From Gnetum montanum (lineage: Eukaryota; Streptophyta; Gnetopsida; Gnetales; Gnetaceae): a stretch of DNA of 64,000 nt. Location: NCBI GenBank assembly GCA_015680685.1, contig MNCI01001481.1, forward strand, positions 59,072 through 123,071, given 5' to 3'. Positions 34,920-47,100 of this stretch are shown piece by piece (the stretch's first letter is position 1; each line of letters begins with the position of its first letter). Below the pieces are notes generated by a model. The model did no database searches and had not been told where the DNA came from. It was given only the letters and a program-made list of their open reading frames with translations. The translations under genes were made by a program, and so were the position numbers.

Positions 34920-35650
34920 GCCTTCAACATACGCAATGTCAAGATCTCAATAGGTGTCATGCATAGTGTGCTACTATTAAAGTCAGCTATTAACCACTAG
35001 GTGCCATCCTATTTTGTGGCTATTGCATATAGGCGCCTTTGGATATCTATTTCATGTGCACACTAATTGCATGCTGTAAGAAATGTACTTTTAATGGATC
35101 AAATTTTCTACATGCAATTACACCCATTATCATTATACATGATGCATGGAACTCACTTCTTCTCAAGTCATCCAAATTCATTTTTCTTGGATATTTCCAA
35201 GGAGAGGTTCCTAATGCCCATTCGTGCATCAATAGTGCTTAACCATGCATGTCTCATAATGATGGGAAATTCATCTTTGTAGTTTTCTACCTTGATCACC
35301 TAAAAATCAATAGGAGAGGACCACTCATAAGCTGTGGTTACAATGTCCTTCACTAATCCAAAAGGGATAGTGATTGATTGGTATTTCAATTCCAAATGGA
35401 TATTACTCTTCTTGAGAGGTGCTAGGTTCTACGCCTTGTACATGTCATATAAAATGAGATTAACACCAAAACTAGAATCAAGAAGAGCCTTGCATGGCTC
35501 ATGTCTAGCAATCTATAAGTAAATAAGAGGACTTCTTGGGTTAGATCTTTTCATGAAAAGGTTGCTAGCCTTGATCTAATTAAAGATAGCATGACTTACC
35601 ATCACAATGTAGATCTAAGATGGCATTTGGTTTCAATGGCTCTTGACTGT
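34920..35650 (-). pseudogene. T5 aspartic protease
   Basis: On the - strand: CKALLDSSFGVNLI near 35497-35456 (D-S-S where D-[ST]-G is usual), LKKSNIHLELKYQSITIPFG, then FPIIMRHAWLSTIDARMGI near 35270-35214. It is closely similar, block by block, to the T2 protease, with the same spacing, which confirms that the two elements are kin. Stops present. Confidence 0.75.
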
Positions 35651-38065
35651 ATTTGATGCAGAGGATGAGGGTGTTGGACATACAGGGCGACCAACTACAT
35701 TAGGTTGTGAGGGTTTGGGAGCACTGTTGGGTCAAAAAAATTATTGTTTCCTGGATCGATTGTTGGAACCACTTAGTTGAAAGGCCAGTTGTAAATTTAC
35801 AATCCTTGTAGCATTTCATTATTGCAGCTGTGAGGGAATTTCACCTTGCATGAACAAAGCATGAGGTAACTAGGTTGAGGGTAGAGGGATGTGTGTAGAT
35901 GAATGCAGAGGATGGTATGGATATGAGTGCTTCACTTGAGTAGATGGTGAATGCGTTCAATGGTACCCTGGAGGATAATAGTGATGTTGGAATGAGGCAT
36001 GGCTTGTAGAGCTTCATGGAGAAATGGGTTGCTGAACATAGTACCCGTATGGATCTAATTACCTGTAAGGGTACTACTATCTTGGTAGTGGCATTCCCCA
36101 CAATTGTGGTTGGTGCCACTATCAGTATTTCTCATACGGTTGTGGTGGAGCTCCACTTGAATATTAAGCTTATTGATGTTGGTGGAATTGCTTTGGATTT
36201 CCTTGAGGATAAGGCAATCGTCTAGGTGCTTGCCTCTATGCTAATCAAGAATTCAACATATACACCCCAGAATCTTATAAGTGTGACACCATAGGGCAAC
36301 ATCCCCTATGATAGTCATATTAACAAATGTCACAACCAACATCATCATTGGAGTTTGTCTCCACAACTTCATCTACTACAGTACTTTTTCCCTTACCTCT
36401 TTGGTAGGCACGTTCATCTTCTTTCTGCCTCTTGCGGTTGTAATCACTATTCTGCTCTTTGGATTCTTCAGCCATCTTCATAGGAATTTGGAATTTTTCA
36501 TCCAAAAAGTCCCATAATTGATCAACCTTTGTCGAAATATGGGAAATAGATTTTTGGATGGTCAAGGTTTTCTTGCTCACCACTTCATTGAGTGGTGACT
36601 CCTCGTCACTGAATCAAACCTCCTTTTTCCTGGTGAAAGGGTTCGTATTACATTCTTCTACACTTTTCCTTTTTTGCAACGGGTCTTCTTCTATTACTAC
36701 CTACTCTATCAACCTTTGTATCTAATGAACTCTTAGTTCAGATAGTCTCCCTTGGGCATAAACCACAAGAGTTCTTCTAGTTTCTGCTTTGATCCCATCA
36801 ATGATGTGGCAAAGTTGTTCCTTCTGAGAATAACCATGGCTAGGGCATTAATGTAAGAGAGAATAATATCTATCCATGGTAGCATCCAAAGGTTCCTATG
36901 TTCCCTATTTCCAGCCTTGGATTTTCCTTCTTAGATTAGACACTCTAGAGTATGTCTGGTATTTGTCATTAAATAGTTTTAGCATGGTACTCCATCTACA
37001 AATGGATTTTGGTTACAAGGACCGGTACCAACTTTTTGCCTCTTTGATGAGTGTCCTGGGAAATAGCTTTAATTTTTTGCCAATCATTCTCTATGTTGTA
37101 TAAGGCATAGGCATCATGCAAGGCTTGTAGATGGTTTTGCCGATCAGAGCCATATCCCTTCTCAAATCTTGGGATATTGTTCATGTCTAAGTGCTTGATC
37201 TGATTATCTTTCACATGCCTCATTTTGATCTTAACTACCTCTACAATGTTAAGCATGCTTTAAGTTTCTAATAAAGGCTCATCATCATTATTTCATTTTT
37301 ATTGATGATGTCCACTATTACCCCTTCGATTATTGTGGGCATGGTGATTAGTATTATTGTCCTACTGCTTACCTCCATCATGATTATTCCTTTTTGTGGC
37401 ATTTTCTTAGAACCAAAAGAAGAGGAAAAAGAAGATGCATATGAAGAGGATGAAGAGGGAGGAGGACTACCACCACCATGATATATGTCAACTTCCCTTT
37501 AGTTGTTGCAACCACATTCGTTAGTTTTCTTATAATCTTGACACTTTTTTGAGACCTTGCCTTAACTACCATCTTTTCTTGAACCTAGATTGTTGATAGT
37601 AGAATGTAGATTCAAGTTCACATCCCCATCACTAGTAACAAGGGGTGGAGAATTTTCATGTCAAGAACTCCCATAGAAAGGATCCTCATTGTTGTCTTAG
37701 TTTAGTAGGAACAAGGGATTGGTGAATCATTTTCCCTTCACAAACTCATGTTGCTTCTCCTAGTATCGATCTCTCTAACATTTTGTTTCAGTGGGATGAT
37801 AGTCCAAGTAGTCGTAATCATGCATAACGTACTCTTCTTGAAGATCATGAATGCCTAACTTCTTAAGAGTTTGAAGCAAGGTCACAAGCACAGATTGATT
37901 GAGGGGCATTACAATGTTGCCTTCCATGTCACGCCATCATAGTTGTTCATCCTAGTGTAGGATGAAGGTGAAATTAGGCATGTACTTATCTAGATGAGTA
38001 TATACCACCTTGCACTCTTGTGGGATTGGTGGTTTAACATCTTCACACTTGAGAGAAGAAGACAT
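35651..38065 (-). pseudogene. T5 gag
   Basis: Begins at an ATG at 38065-38063 (MSSSLKCEDVKPPIPQECKV), about 125 bp inside the primer site. KYMPNFTFILH and DYHPTETKC match T2 gag. The capsid start (LKLFPRTLIKEAKSWYRSL near 37080-37010) is followed by capsid core to about 36850, more than T2 keeps. A zinc-knuckle-like CDIC.YDYHRGCCP lies near 36330-36285, then a Tyr/Gly/Pro-rich tail (36240-35840). Several stops. Confidence 0.75.
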
Positions 38066-38190
38066 TTTGCAAACAAATAGAATATCAATGTGCTTATATA
38101 ATTATATTATGTGTGAGAGTGATGTTAACCTTGGGGTTCATACAATGATGTTAATAATGTTCACTAATCCTAGATAATGCATGTGGAAAC

Positions 38191-38209
38191 TCCCTAGCAA
38201 CAGCACCAA
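38191..38209 (-). other. T5 primer-binding site (tRNA-Asp)
   Basis: On the - strand TGGTGCTGTTGCTAGGGA, one base inside the 5' LTR. Same position and type as in T2, T7 and T8, with more mismatches. Confidence 0.75.
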
Positions 38210-39122
38210 TGATGAGCAGTGAAAGGTACCCCTACACTTAACCATATGAATCATGAAGCATTCACGCATGATTTGGTCAAATTCTGTGAACTCTACGTCT
38301 TCTGGTACACTAGTTGTCTAGGAAGTGAACCTTGCCCTAATGGTCATTCGTTGTCTTCCCAATTACACTTGTAATGTACAAAGGTATGGTTAAGTGTAAT
38401 TGAGGCATATGATTTTTATCATTTTTTGTTTTATGTTTTCGATGCTTGAAATAAATAGGATAAAGAGTAAAGTAATTTAATGTCTACTTTAATCTAATTA
38501 ACTAACTATTGTGTAACTAGTCCTACCATAAGTATCTAGTCCCACTTGCCATACACATTCTGAACACATATAATGTGGTTGGGTTACCAAGCGTTAAGCA
38601 TTGCTGAGATTACCAAATGTCATATACATGCTCGAAGTGATTGTACTTATGTGTTTACTTAATCGCTATTTAGCTTATCTCACTTAATTACTTAATTAGC
38701 TTAGTTAGTGAGGAACATTGAATAAATAACTAAAAACATTAAATGCATGAATAAAATACTTAAGCTAGCTAGAATGCTGTAAGGTTTATCAAGAAGCTCA
38801 TCTTTATTACTGCACACATTGTCATGCTTAGGTACAATAGTGCTTGAATAAAGATCCATACACTCAATGACTCCTACTATGAGCACTCGGGAAAATATTC
38901 TAACTTTTGAATGGAAAAACTACAAGAGCTTCACTACAACTATGATAAGATGATGCCTAAACATGGTGGGTTGGTACGTATTTATAGGCAAGAATAAGCC
39001 TTGCATTGATGAGGCCACATCAATGCATCAAATGATGTGTCAATGGGGCCTAGTCGACAAGGCCCAGTTGATATGGCCTAGTTGATGAGGTCTCGCCAAC
39101 ATGGCCAATCTATGACTCATTA
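38210..39122 (-). repeat. T5 5' LTR
   Basis: 913 bp. - strand TATAAATA at 38986-38979; GTCGAC at 39053-39058 in U3. The terminal motif at the outer end is CTCATTA (on +) instead of CTCATCA. GTAAC follows. Confidence 0.9.
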
Positions 39123-39489
39123 GTAACAAAAGTTCATCTTGAAAATGAATGTTAAATCAACAAGAAACACAACATAGCAATAAGTTTAGTTTTAATTATA
39201 TTTCATATAAGTTCTTTATAATGTAGATATTAATAAATAATGGTAGATCACCTAGGAACATATAATGGATGGATTTAAAGTTTTTTAGTAGATTTGATGC
39301 TTTTCGATGGATTTGATATTTTTTAGAAAATCTAATTTAGTAAATTTTATATTTTTTCAATGGATCTAATGTTTCTCCAAAGAATCTAATTTTTCTCTCT
39401 TTGATTTTTCTCTAATAGATCTAATTTCTCTAGAATTCCTCTATGTGGAATTCTATATTACTTACATTTTCTTCAATCATTGTTGAAAT
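39123..39489. other. No feature seen
   Basis: AT-rich with short repeated GGATTTGAT/GGATCTAAT-type motifs (about 39270-39425). No coding sequence recognised. Confidence 0.5.
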
Positions 39490-40240
39490 TTCTACTTCTT
39501 TTATTGATGCGAAAATTTTTATTAATTCTCAAAATGCAAATTTATAAGTTTGTAAGAAAAAAGTTATGACACCTATTCTATTGATATTGATGCAACTAAG
39601 ATATCCAATTTTTTTTTTCTCATGATGTATATAAGTCATTGGTTGCTAAATTATCATCACAATATGTATTTATTGAAGTTTTAGATTACCTACCTTGTAA
39701 TAGAAACTTTATTTCATAGTTAAATGATATGATGAAAAAACATAATATCCATGTCCTTCATGCCAGGTTTTATTTTCATTTTTTCCTACTTATTAAGTTA
39801 GACAATGCTTCAAAGGTGTAGTGTGCTTTAGATATAGGTCCTTTTATACATAAGCATACAATTTTGATCATTCCTAAGTGGGCTCCAGATTTTGATTTCC
39901 TATCTAAAGAATATGCTAAAGTTTCATGTTTTGTTGACTTATATAGTTTTCTGTTAATTTTTCAAAAAGCTGAGTAGGAAATTGTTAATCTTCTCAATTC
40001 TATTAATCATATGGAGTCTATTTCTACAATGGTTTGTTAGTTTTTGTACATGTTTTCTTGTTGAAGTGAACCTTCTCAATCATAAAAAGGAATTTGTATT
40101 ATAAGTAGGAGGAAAGCCTTATATTTAGTTAATTAAATATTATACTCTTCCTAATTCTTGTAACTTTTGTGATGGTGTAGGATATTTATTTAATGTTTAT
40201 CTTTATCTACTTAAGAAAAAAATATTTTTAAGAAAAGGAA
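39490..40240 (+). pseudogene. DUF4283/zf-CCHC_4 remnant (L1-like ORF1)
   Basis: Read-through translation shows LIIPKWAPDFDFLSKEYA near 39866-39920, the W-x-P-x-F motif of the DUF4283 domain. Next comes EVNLLNHKKEFVL.VGGKPY near 40060-40125, then YYTLPNSCNFCDGVGYLF near 40137-40190, the start of the CCHC_4 knuckle that follows DUF4283. In plants this pair is typical of ORF1 of L1-type LINEs and derived proteins. Stops and a lost second half of the knuckle mark it as dead. No RT of this element is visible nearby. Confidence 0.6.
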
Positions 40241-40919
40241 AAATGTGTTGAAGTTAAAATAGGAAAAAAAAACAATATATAAGGTTAAAAATACAAAAAA
40301 TCAAATTAATGTCAATTATAAGAATGATCAAATGGAAATAAAGAATCTAGAAAAGATAAAAGCTCTCGTGTATAATTTACCAATACTATAGAAAGTATTA
40401 AATAGCTCATAAGGTAAATTTTTCCTTATATGAAAAAAAACTATTAACTCGATAATTAAAACTAGTATTGACATGAAGGTTATAGTTGATGGCGAAGATT
40501 CTCAACATAAAATCAATAGTAAGTGATGAGATGAAGATCTTCTACAAGTCCTACCACTTTCTTACTTTGATACAAATATTAGTCTTAAGCCATAACCCTA
40601 TCTTTTGAATCCTTTAACAATTTTAAGTTCAAGCATGGATATTAGAATGTAATGTAAATTTTGTTAGGACTCGAATAGTCCTCCCTACTAATAATTAATT
40701 TTCTTCACTTACTTTTTCAAAGTATCAATAGCAAGGCTATACACCTAAGTAGATTTTTTTAAAATTGGAAAATTTTTTGGGAACTTGCCTTCCTACTAAA
40801 AATTAATTTTCTTCACTTATTTGTGATGTATTCTAAATTTTTTTTTGCTCATTATAAAAATATTTTTTGGGATCCAACCTACCCCACGCTTCACCCGCTA
40901 CATTCCACCACATCCCTAT
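40241..40919. other. AT-rich flank, no gene
   Basis: Contains two near-copies of CCT(C/T)CCTACTA followed by A-rich linker and ATTAATTTTCTTCACTTA (40680-40703 and 40788-40820), a small local repeat. A C-rich stretch (40875-40918) abuts the T6 LTR. Confidence 0.45.
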
Positions 40920-42764
40920 TGTTTCCTAGATGTAGCTAGAGGCATCGAGGGGGTTGAATGAGGGCCTTATAAAAAATTCAAATTAAATGAAAACTGGCAA
41001 AAAGACTAGGAGAAAGCCCCAAAAAATTTATTATAGAAAATAAAATAGTTTATGCAAAAAAGAGTAAATAGACACTAAGTTTTTAAGGTAGTTCACTTGT
41101 TAGATTGGCCAGCCTACCTTCATCATAAAACTCTACCCAGATCCTAGGTAGTAGTGTAATTCTATTAATAAAAAAAAATACATGACTTTTTTTACAATCC
41201 TAGACTTAGCACAACTACCAAACTCAAAGTTAGATAAATTCGCTTTCTCAACATAAAGAAAGAGGAAAATACTTTTCCTTGTCTTAACATAGAGGCTTAA
41301 GAGTTACCAAGCTTTCTAAGTGAAAAAAAGAGAGCTTTTACAGAGAAGATACAAAGAGAGAAATATTAAGAAGAAGAGGAGAAGCATAGAAGAAGAAATT
41401 ATAGTTCAAGCACAAGGCGAATAACCAGAATCAATTGAAGTGAGCCATATAGCTTCAATTTATAGCAATCATTCTTTTTAGTCATTTTTAGAGTCATTCA
41501 TGAAGTCATTGTTAATATGCTGGAGAAGTATGAGAAGTAGTAAGCTAGAATCATTACCAATATGTTGGAAGAGTAGCTAAAGAACAAGAAGATGTATCTC
41601 TTACATCTTATCTCCTACTACTACATTTGGTATGAGCTTGAGTTGAGCATTAAAAACTTAGTAGAGGAGGAATAAATCTATCATTTCATTTTTGGCACGT
41701 TCCTTCACTTCCTACACCAATAATAAGCTCTTCTTATATTGGAAATAATGACCCTTTAAGCTTCAACAAATAAACCCCTCAAGGTTTAGCTTGTTTCTAT
41801 AGCAATACAAGCTCTAGCTTTTCATATAATAGTTCTTTTTATTATAAGCTTATAATGTGCATCGTTTTTTGTTTTTTTTTTGGGGGGGTGGGGGGTGGGT
41901 TTCTAACATCATTTTTTTTCTAACATAGCTTGTATAGAATCAAAATCTAGTTCTGAATTGGTTCTAGCTTTAAGAGAGCTATTAAAGCCAACTTATATTC
42001 TTTGCTATGAGCTTTTCTTTCACTCAAGCTAACATAACAATGAGAAAATATGAAGTTTTGATTCTTATAGCTTTTCTATTTTTTAAAATAAGCTTTCTTG
42101 TGCATTCTATATAGGAGATAACATGGTAGAGTTATCTTGGAAGAGATTTGCAAAACCAAAAACTGGTTCTAAAGATTGGTTTTACAAGCTAATGTGGCAG
42201 GATACCTAGTAGAATTGAAAATTGGTTTTAAAGATTTTCTGAAAAGAGACAAGCTTTACATCCAAGCTTACTTGTTTGGAAGAAGAAGAAAAAAGATGTT
42301 GACATGGTAGAGCTATTTGAAGGAGCCCTTCATAGAACTAAAAAATGGTTATATAAGCTAGTTTTATTTAGCACTTTCTTTCTGAGCTAACATGCAAGAG
42401 CTATTTCTCATTCCTTTGTAGAACCAAAATATGGTTCTATATGCTAAGTTGAATTATAATTCTTTTGGGCACATGCTCTAAAAACTATTTACTCTCAGCC
42501 CCACTAAGTTTTGTAAGAAAAGATAACATGGTAGAACTGATTTGAGCTATCTTTATAGAGCTAAAATAAAGAGTTGAGCTAGAAAATTCATCCTAGACAA
42601 TCTAAGTAAAACCAAAAAATGATTCTTCAAACTAGTTCTACATGTTGATGTGGCAAACAAACATTTCCTTGCGAAAGATAAAATAAAAGCTTAAAATCAT
42701 GCAAAACAAAAAAAAAAACTCTATTGCAAAGCCAAACATACAACTAAGCTCAAAACATGCAACA
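40920..42764 (-). repeat. T6 3' LTR
   Basis: 1845 bp. On the - strand it starts TGTTGCATGTTTTGAGC and ends near ...AACA. It holds six to seven imperfect inverted modules of the type AGAACCAAAA(A/T)(A/C)TGGTTCTA between about 41935 and 42640. A T-run followed by a G-run (41863-41900, with GGGGGGGTGGGGGGTGGG) is present here but not in the 5' LTR. Confidence 0.85.
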
Positions 42765-44190
42765 ATCTTCCCCTTTTGGAGATTGGGTGAGCTCACAATG
42801 TAAGCTTGAACAAGAGAAAGATTATGCATACCCAAACACATAGAAATAGCCTAGAAAGTAGTTTTAAGCTCAGAATCACCATAAAGATCAACTCAACTCA
42901 TACATACAAATTGTAATCAAAGAACCTAGGAACCTCTTAACAATAAGCGTTAAGTTAAATAGGAGAATCATATAGCTAGTTAAAGACAAGAAAATAATTA
43001 TCATAACACAGCTCATGCCAATCAAGCTTACAATACAACTAATCAATTAAACACCACATCGAGTTGATCATACATATATAGTTCATAATTAATCAAGTAG
43101 TCAAGAGAAAAATGTAACTCAAAATAGCTAAAATAGATGAAAATAACTTAGCCAAGCATAGAAATGATTCAAGCTTATGCATTAAGAATGTAGAGAAATC
43201 ATCTTCACTATTTTCTAACAAAATAACACATACACAATCACATCATCTTTCTAATAAAATAGCACATACAAAATTCTCCCCCTTTTTATCAAAAAAATGT
43301 GAAAAGATGCTACTAGTGATTAAATAGATTAAGCTTAAAACATAAAGATAAATGTAGGTGATAAAAATAAATAAGAGATACACATAAGAGCTAATCTTGT
43401 TGATCAGTGAACTATTAGGCTCAAGACAGAGATGTAATACTAAGAGAATAACTACTCATACCAAGTGCAGACAAAAAATTATAAAAGACATCAAATAGAT
43501 CAAAGAGCTAAGTAGTATCTCAAAAAGAATTGCAACTATGGATATTCAAAAGAGCTTTTGGATGAATCAAGAGGATTTTAGATAGCTTGGGAAAAATTTT
43601 GAGAAGAGCAGACGTGGAGAGGGATCAAGCATTGGTCAACATTCAATCTAAAATAGAGTATGAAAGAAATCGAAAAGAGTGAAAGGTCCAATAGAAATTT
43701 AGTAAGGAGGTGGAAAGGATTATGATGCAAAATAGTAGGAATACCTAGAGCATGAGAAAAATAGGCCTTTAGAATCCAAAACACTTGAAGAAATGAGAGG
43801 CTATATAGAGCAAGACATTGAGACTCTATAATTCACTGATGAACTCTTGGGGATGCTACATCCCCAAAGCTTAGATCCCAAAATAATGTCATCCTCTAGT
43901 CATGATCCCTATGAGGGAATTGATGAATCTAGGATATGGCTCTAAGGATTCAGCAAACTCAGCATGGTCACCTAGTTCTTCTATTATATCTTGAAAGTAT
44001 CTTGCTTCCCTGTAATATAAGCTTACCTACTCCCCTTGCAATCAAGCTCATTAGCTTATAATAAATCCCTAAACTAGTACTAGGAGTTTTAGAATCTTAT
44101 GTATGTCTAAGTAAAGTAGTCATATCTAGCAATATTCTTAGATATATAGATATTTTTTTTATTTAAAGCCTTTGTAAAAATATCTACTCT
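42765..44190 (-). other. T6 spacer with two polypurine tracts
   Basis: On the - strand CCAAAAGGGGAAGAT (42779-42765) abuts the 3' LTR and is the expected polypurine tract. AAAAAGGGGGAGAA near 43290-43277 is a second one 0.5 kb upstream. No protein domain seen in the rest. Confidence 0.65.
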
Positions 44191-44491
44191 CTATTCTTTG
44201 GATGAAATATATGATAATTTTACTGTTTGCAACTCTACTTGATCTTTGAGAAAGTGACATTTAATTTCAAAATGTTTAGTTTTACCATGAAAAACATGAA
44301 TTTTAGAGATAGAAATAGTAGCATTATTATCACAATGAATAATTATTGGATCAAATAATACTATACAAAAAAGCTTTAATACTTCCCTCATCCAAAGAAT
44401 CTGTATGCAGTAGTGTGAGGCTACAACATATTCAGCTTTAGTTGATGATAACACTACAAAGTTCTGCTTTTTTCTTAGCCATGATACTAGT
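44191..44491 (-). pseudogene. T6 RNase H, C-terminal part
   Basis: On the - strand: LVSWLRKKQNFVVLSSTKAEYVVASHY, which is the standard copia RNase H segment, then IIIHCDNNATISISK and KTKHFEIKCHFLKDQV. The run from SWLRKKQ to the end is open. It is cut at 44491 by T7; the matching upstream part resumes at 49995. Confidence 0.9.
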
Positions 44492-45348
44492 TGATGAAGT
44501 GCTATATAGTTGATGCATTGACTGGGCCGCATATACGGGGCCCTGTATATGCGGCCACGTCGACGTGGCCCCGTTTACACAACCGCCTATCCCGACCTAT
44601 AAATAAGAGGCCCTTCCGCCTCATTTAGGCAGCTTCGAGTTAGTTGTAGCGAAGCTCTTACATTTTGTTTCCATAGGAGTTAGAATATTTTCTTAGTGCA
44701 TGCCCGCAGTGTGATGCTTGTAATTGTACGACACCTTTATTCGAGTGTGACGTACTTGGAAGCGCACATGACCAGAAATAAAGATTGAGATTACTTCATC
44801 ACTGCAACATTCACTTAGTTTTAATTTTTTAATTATTATTGTTAATTGTTATTGTTATTTATTATTTTCTTAGTTAATATTTATTTATCATCATTTACTA
44901 TTCCTTTTGTTAAATGCAGAATGAGTACGACTTAATCACGAGCATTTAAGTGTGACTACTTGGTAACCCAGTAGCGTACCTAGGATCTACGCTTGGTAAT
45001 CCCAGTAGTAGTCATGCACCAGGTCCAAGATATGTACGGATGATTAATGAACGGATGCTTATTGCACTTAGGCTAGCTTAGACTCATTTCCTATTACTCA
45101 TTAGTTTAATCAAGATTATTTTCCATTGTCTCTAGGAGTAGCACTAATTTAGGATCACATCATACGCCTCATTCTGAACTAAATCATACGTGACAAAGAA
45201 AATACTAGTCCAGGTGGGAAGACAGTGAACTACGATCAACGTGTAACTATCTAGATACCACAACTAGCCTGTCCATGGAGTTCGAACGGATCATGTGTGA
45301 ATGCTCGTATTCGTATGGTTGAGTGTAGGGGTACCTTGCTGCTCATCA
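44492..45348 (+). repeat. T7 5' LTR
   Basis: 857 bp, TGATGAAG to CTCATCA. TATAAATA at 44598-44605. U3 holds a near-perfect 32-bp palindrome (44525-44556, centred on GGGCCC) overlapping a perfect 18-bp palindrome GGCCACGTCGACGTGGCC (44553-44570). Confidence 0.9.
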
Positions 45349-45349
45349 T

Positions 45350-45367
45350 TGGCGTCGTTGCCGGGGA
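45350..45367 (+). other. T7 primer-binding site (tRNA-Asp)
   Basis: TGGCGTCGTTGCCGGGGA, one mismatch to the complement of plant tRNA-Asp 3' end as recalled. The best preserved site of the family here. Confidence 0.85.
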
Positions 45368-45486
45368 TGGTGCTAGTTATTTAGATTAGTTATATCATAC
45401 AATATCGCTGTAACAAGTATTAACGATATATCCTTTAGAAAAGAAATTAAATTAAAATTCAGTTAAGTCACACACGGTTCACAACC

Positions 45487-47100
45487 ATGTCTCTCCTACA
45501 AGACTATAATAATGCCACATCTAGTGAGGTAATTCATTGGAGAACCAACNNNNNNNNNNNNNNNNNNNNNNNNNNNNNNNNNNNNNNNNNNNNNNNNNNN
45601 NNNNNNNNNNNNNNNNNNNNNNNNNNNNNNNNNNNNNNNNNNNNNNNNNNNNNNNNNNNNNNNNNNNNNNNNNNNNNNNNNNNNNNNNNNNNNNNNNNNN
45701 NNNNNNNNNNNNNNNNNNNNNNNNNNNNNNNNNNNNNNNNNNNNNNATTATGCACTGTTAAACAACTGCCCAAGCCATGGGTTCTTCGAGGAAAGGCTAA
45801 TGTACCATATCATAGATGGGCTCCGTAATGAAATAAGGGAGACCCTAGGGATGTATGCCCAAGGTCAACTATATGAGCTACGAACCCATCAACTCCAAGA
45901 GATTATTAGGTGGATAGCAAAAGAAGGAGGAGAAATAACTAAATGGGAGAATGTCAAAGGTTCTCAACAGGACCAAAATCTAAACTTAACAAGGGTCCAT
46001 GATCATGAAGAGGAGAAATCCACTCACTTCAAGGATGTGGAATCATCTTTGCCAATCCTACAATCACTAGATGAAATTGAGGCAAAGATTAATAAGATGC
46101 TGGACTGGGTACATGAAAGATGTGGAGAATATGCCAACACTATTAGAGGAAAAACTATGCCAAATCGAGAAATAGGACAGGACACCACGCGATAATCGAA
46201 ACAAAGGGTAGAAGAGAATAGGGATGAGAACTCAACTGCAAACCATACGTATCAATGTAACGTCTATCTATACGATCACCCCAAAGGCCAATGTCCAGTT
46301 TTCTCACATTTACATGAGCATTGGGGAGGAATGTTACATCCAAAGTTCGTACAAAAATACTGTGTCCAACCATAGTGGCAAAAACCTCAGTCGTGGGGGA
46401 GGCCACTACCAACTGGACCATACCCTTTGTATGTCGTAGCATCAAATGCTTATTATGTTCAACACCCTGTTTCTCCAATGGGATCAGCATCCTCTACCTC
46501 ACCTCATCGTTATCATTCTCCCGAGTACTATCCACCCATGTCCTCTCCAAGAAGATCACCACCTCATGTGCCTTACACTTCTCCTCAACCTCAATATTCT
46601 CATACTTCACCCCCTCCTACATCACCATAAGCTATGCTAGAAGATTTTGCACCACAGCACCAACCTGCAAATGTTACTTGTGCTTCTACTGTCAATAGCA
46701 GTGGAGGTCCTTCACTACATCGAAGGCATCCCTTCTTTACACATGACCGTCGAAAGGGACACCACAGTTCAGAAACCACTACATCTGCCAACTCAACACA
46801 ATTCCAACACTATGGTGCATCTTCCTCTTTGAATCCAATGCCTCATGTTACTCTATCTAGGCCACCAATCAACACTGCAACCACCATGGGGCCCAATGAA
46901 TATTGCCACATGGGGAGACATGTTGATCCTTGCATACCATCTTACGGTTACAAGTACCATAGTGGGTCAACTCCTTATAAATTAAGCACATCTTATACCT
47001 TGTCCCACTATGTCAACTCTAATCAAGTGTGTGAACCCCAATGGGGTAAGTATGACTAGGTCCCAATATTTTCAACATGCAAGGATCCCCACCTTCCATT
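45487..47100 (+). pseudogene. T7 gag
   Basis: The ATG at 45487 opens MSLLQDYNNATSSEVIHWRT and runs into the assembly gap, which hides the capsid core. After the gap, frame continuity gives YALLNNCPSHGFFEERL and then MYHIIDGLRNE, typical of the gag capsid C-terminal part. The open stretch 45800-46195 continues it. QCNVYLYDHPKGQCPVFSHL near 46253-46315 corresponds to the zinc-knuckle-like segment of T2 and T5, with one Cys lost. A Ser/Pro/Tyr/His-rich tail runs to about 47060. No protease domain follows, in contrast to T2. Confidence 0.7.
45550..45746. other. Assembly gap (197 N)
   Basis: A run of 197 unknown bases inside T7 gag. Translations across it are meaningless. A single unknown base also occurs at 11328 in T2 gag. 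Confidence 1.

Larger units (their letters stand above)
26896..39122 (-). mobile_element. T5: near full-length tRNA-Asp-primed gypsy element
   Basis: 12.2 kb on the - strand with two LTRs (38210-39122 is 5', 26896-27828 is 3'), a primer site to tRNA-Asp, gag, protease, partial RT, integrase, a long spacer, ORF3 and a polypurine tract. Flanking GTAAT (26891-26895) and GTAAC (39123-39127) match at 4 of 5 bases and fit a 5-bp target duplication. Domain order gag-PR-RT-(RH)-IN-ORF3 and the tRNA-Asp PBS place it with Athila/Tat-type gypsy elements. The RT palm with YxDD, thumb and RNase H are deleted, and stops occur throughout, so it is defective. It is the best reference copy for T2, T4, T7 and T8. 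Confidence 0.9.

Noticed and set aside
45487-45828. Open stretches running through the N gap
   Set aside because: The N run translates as unknown residues without stops, so length there is meaningless; only the gag pieces outside the gap are kept.
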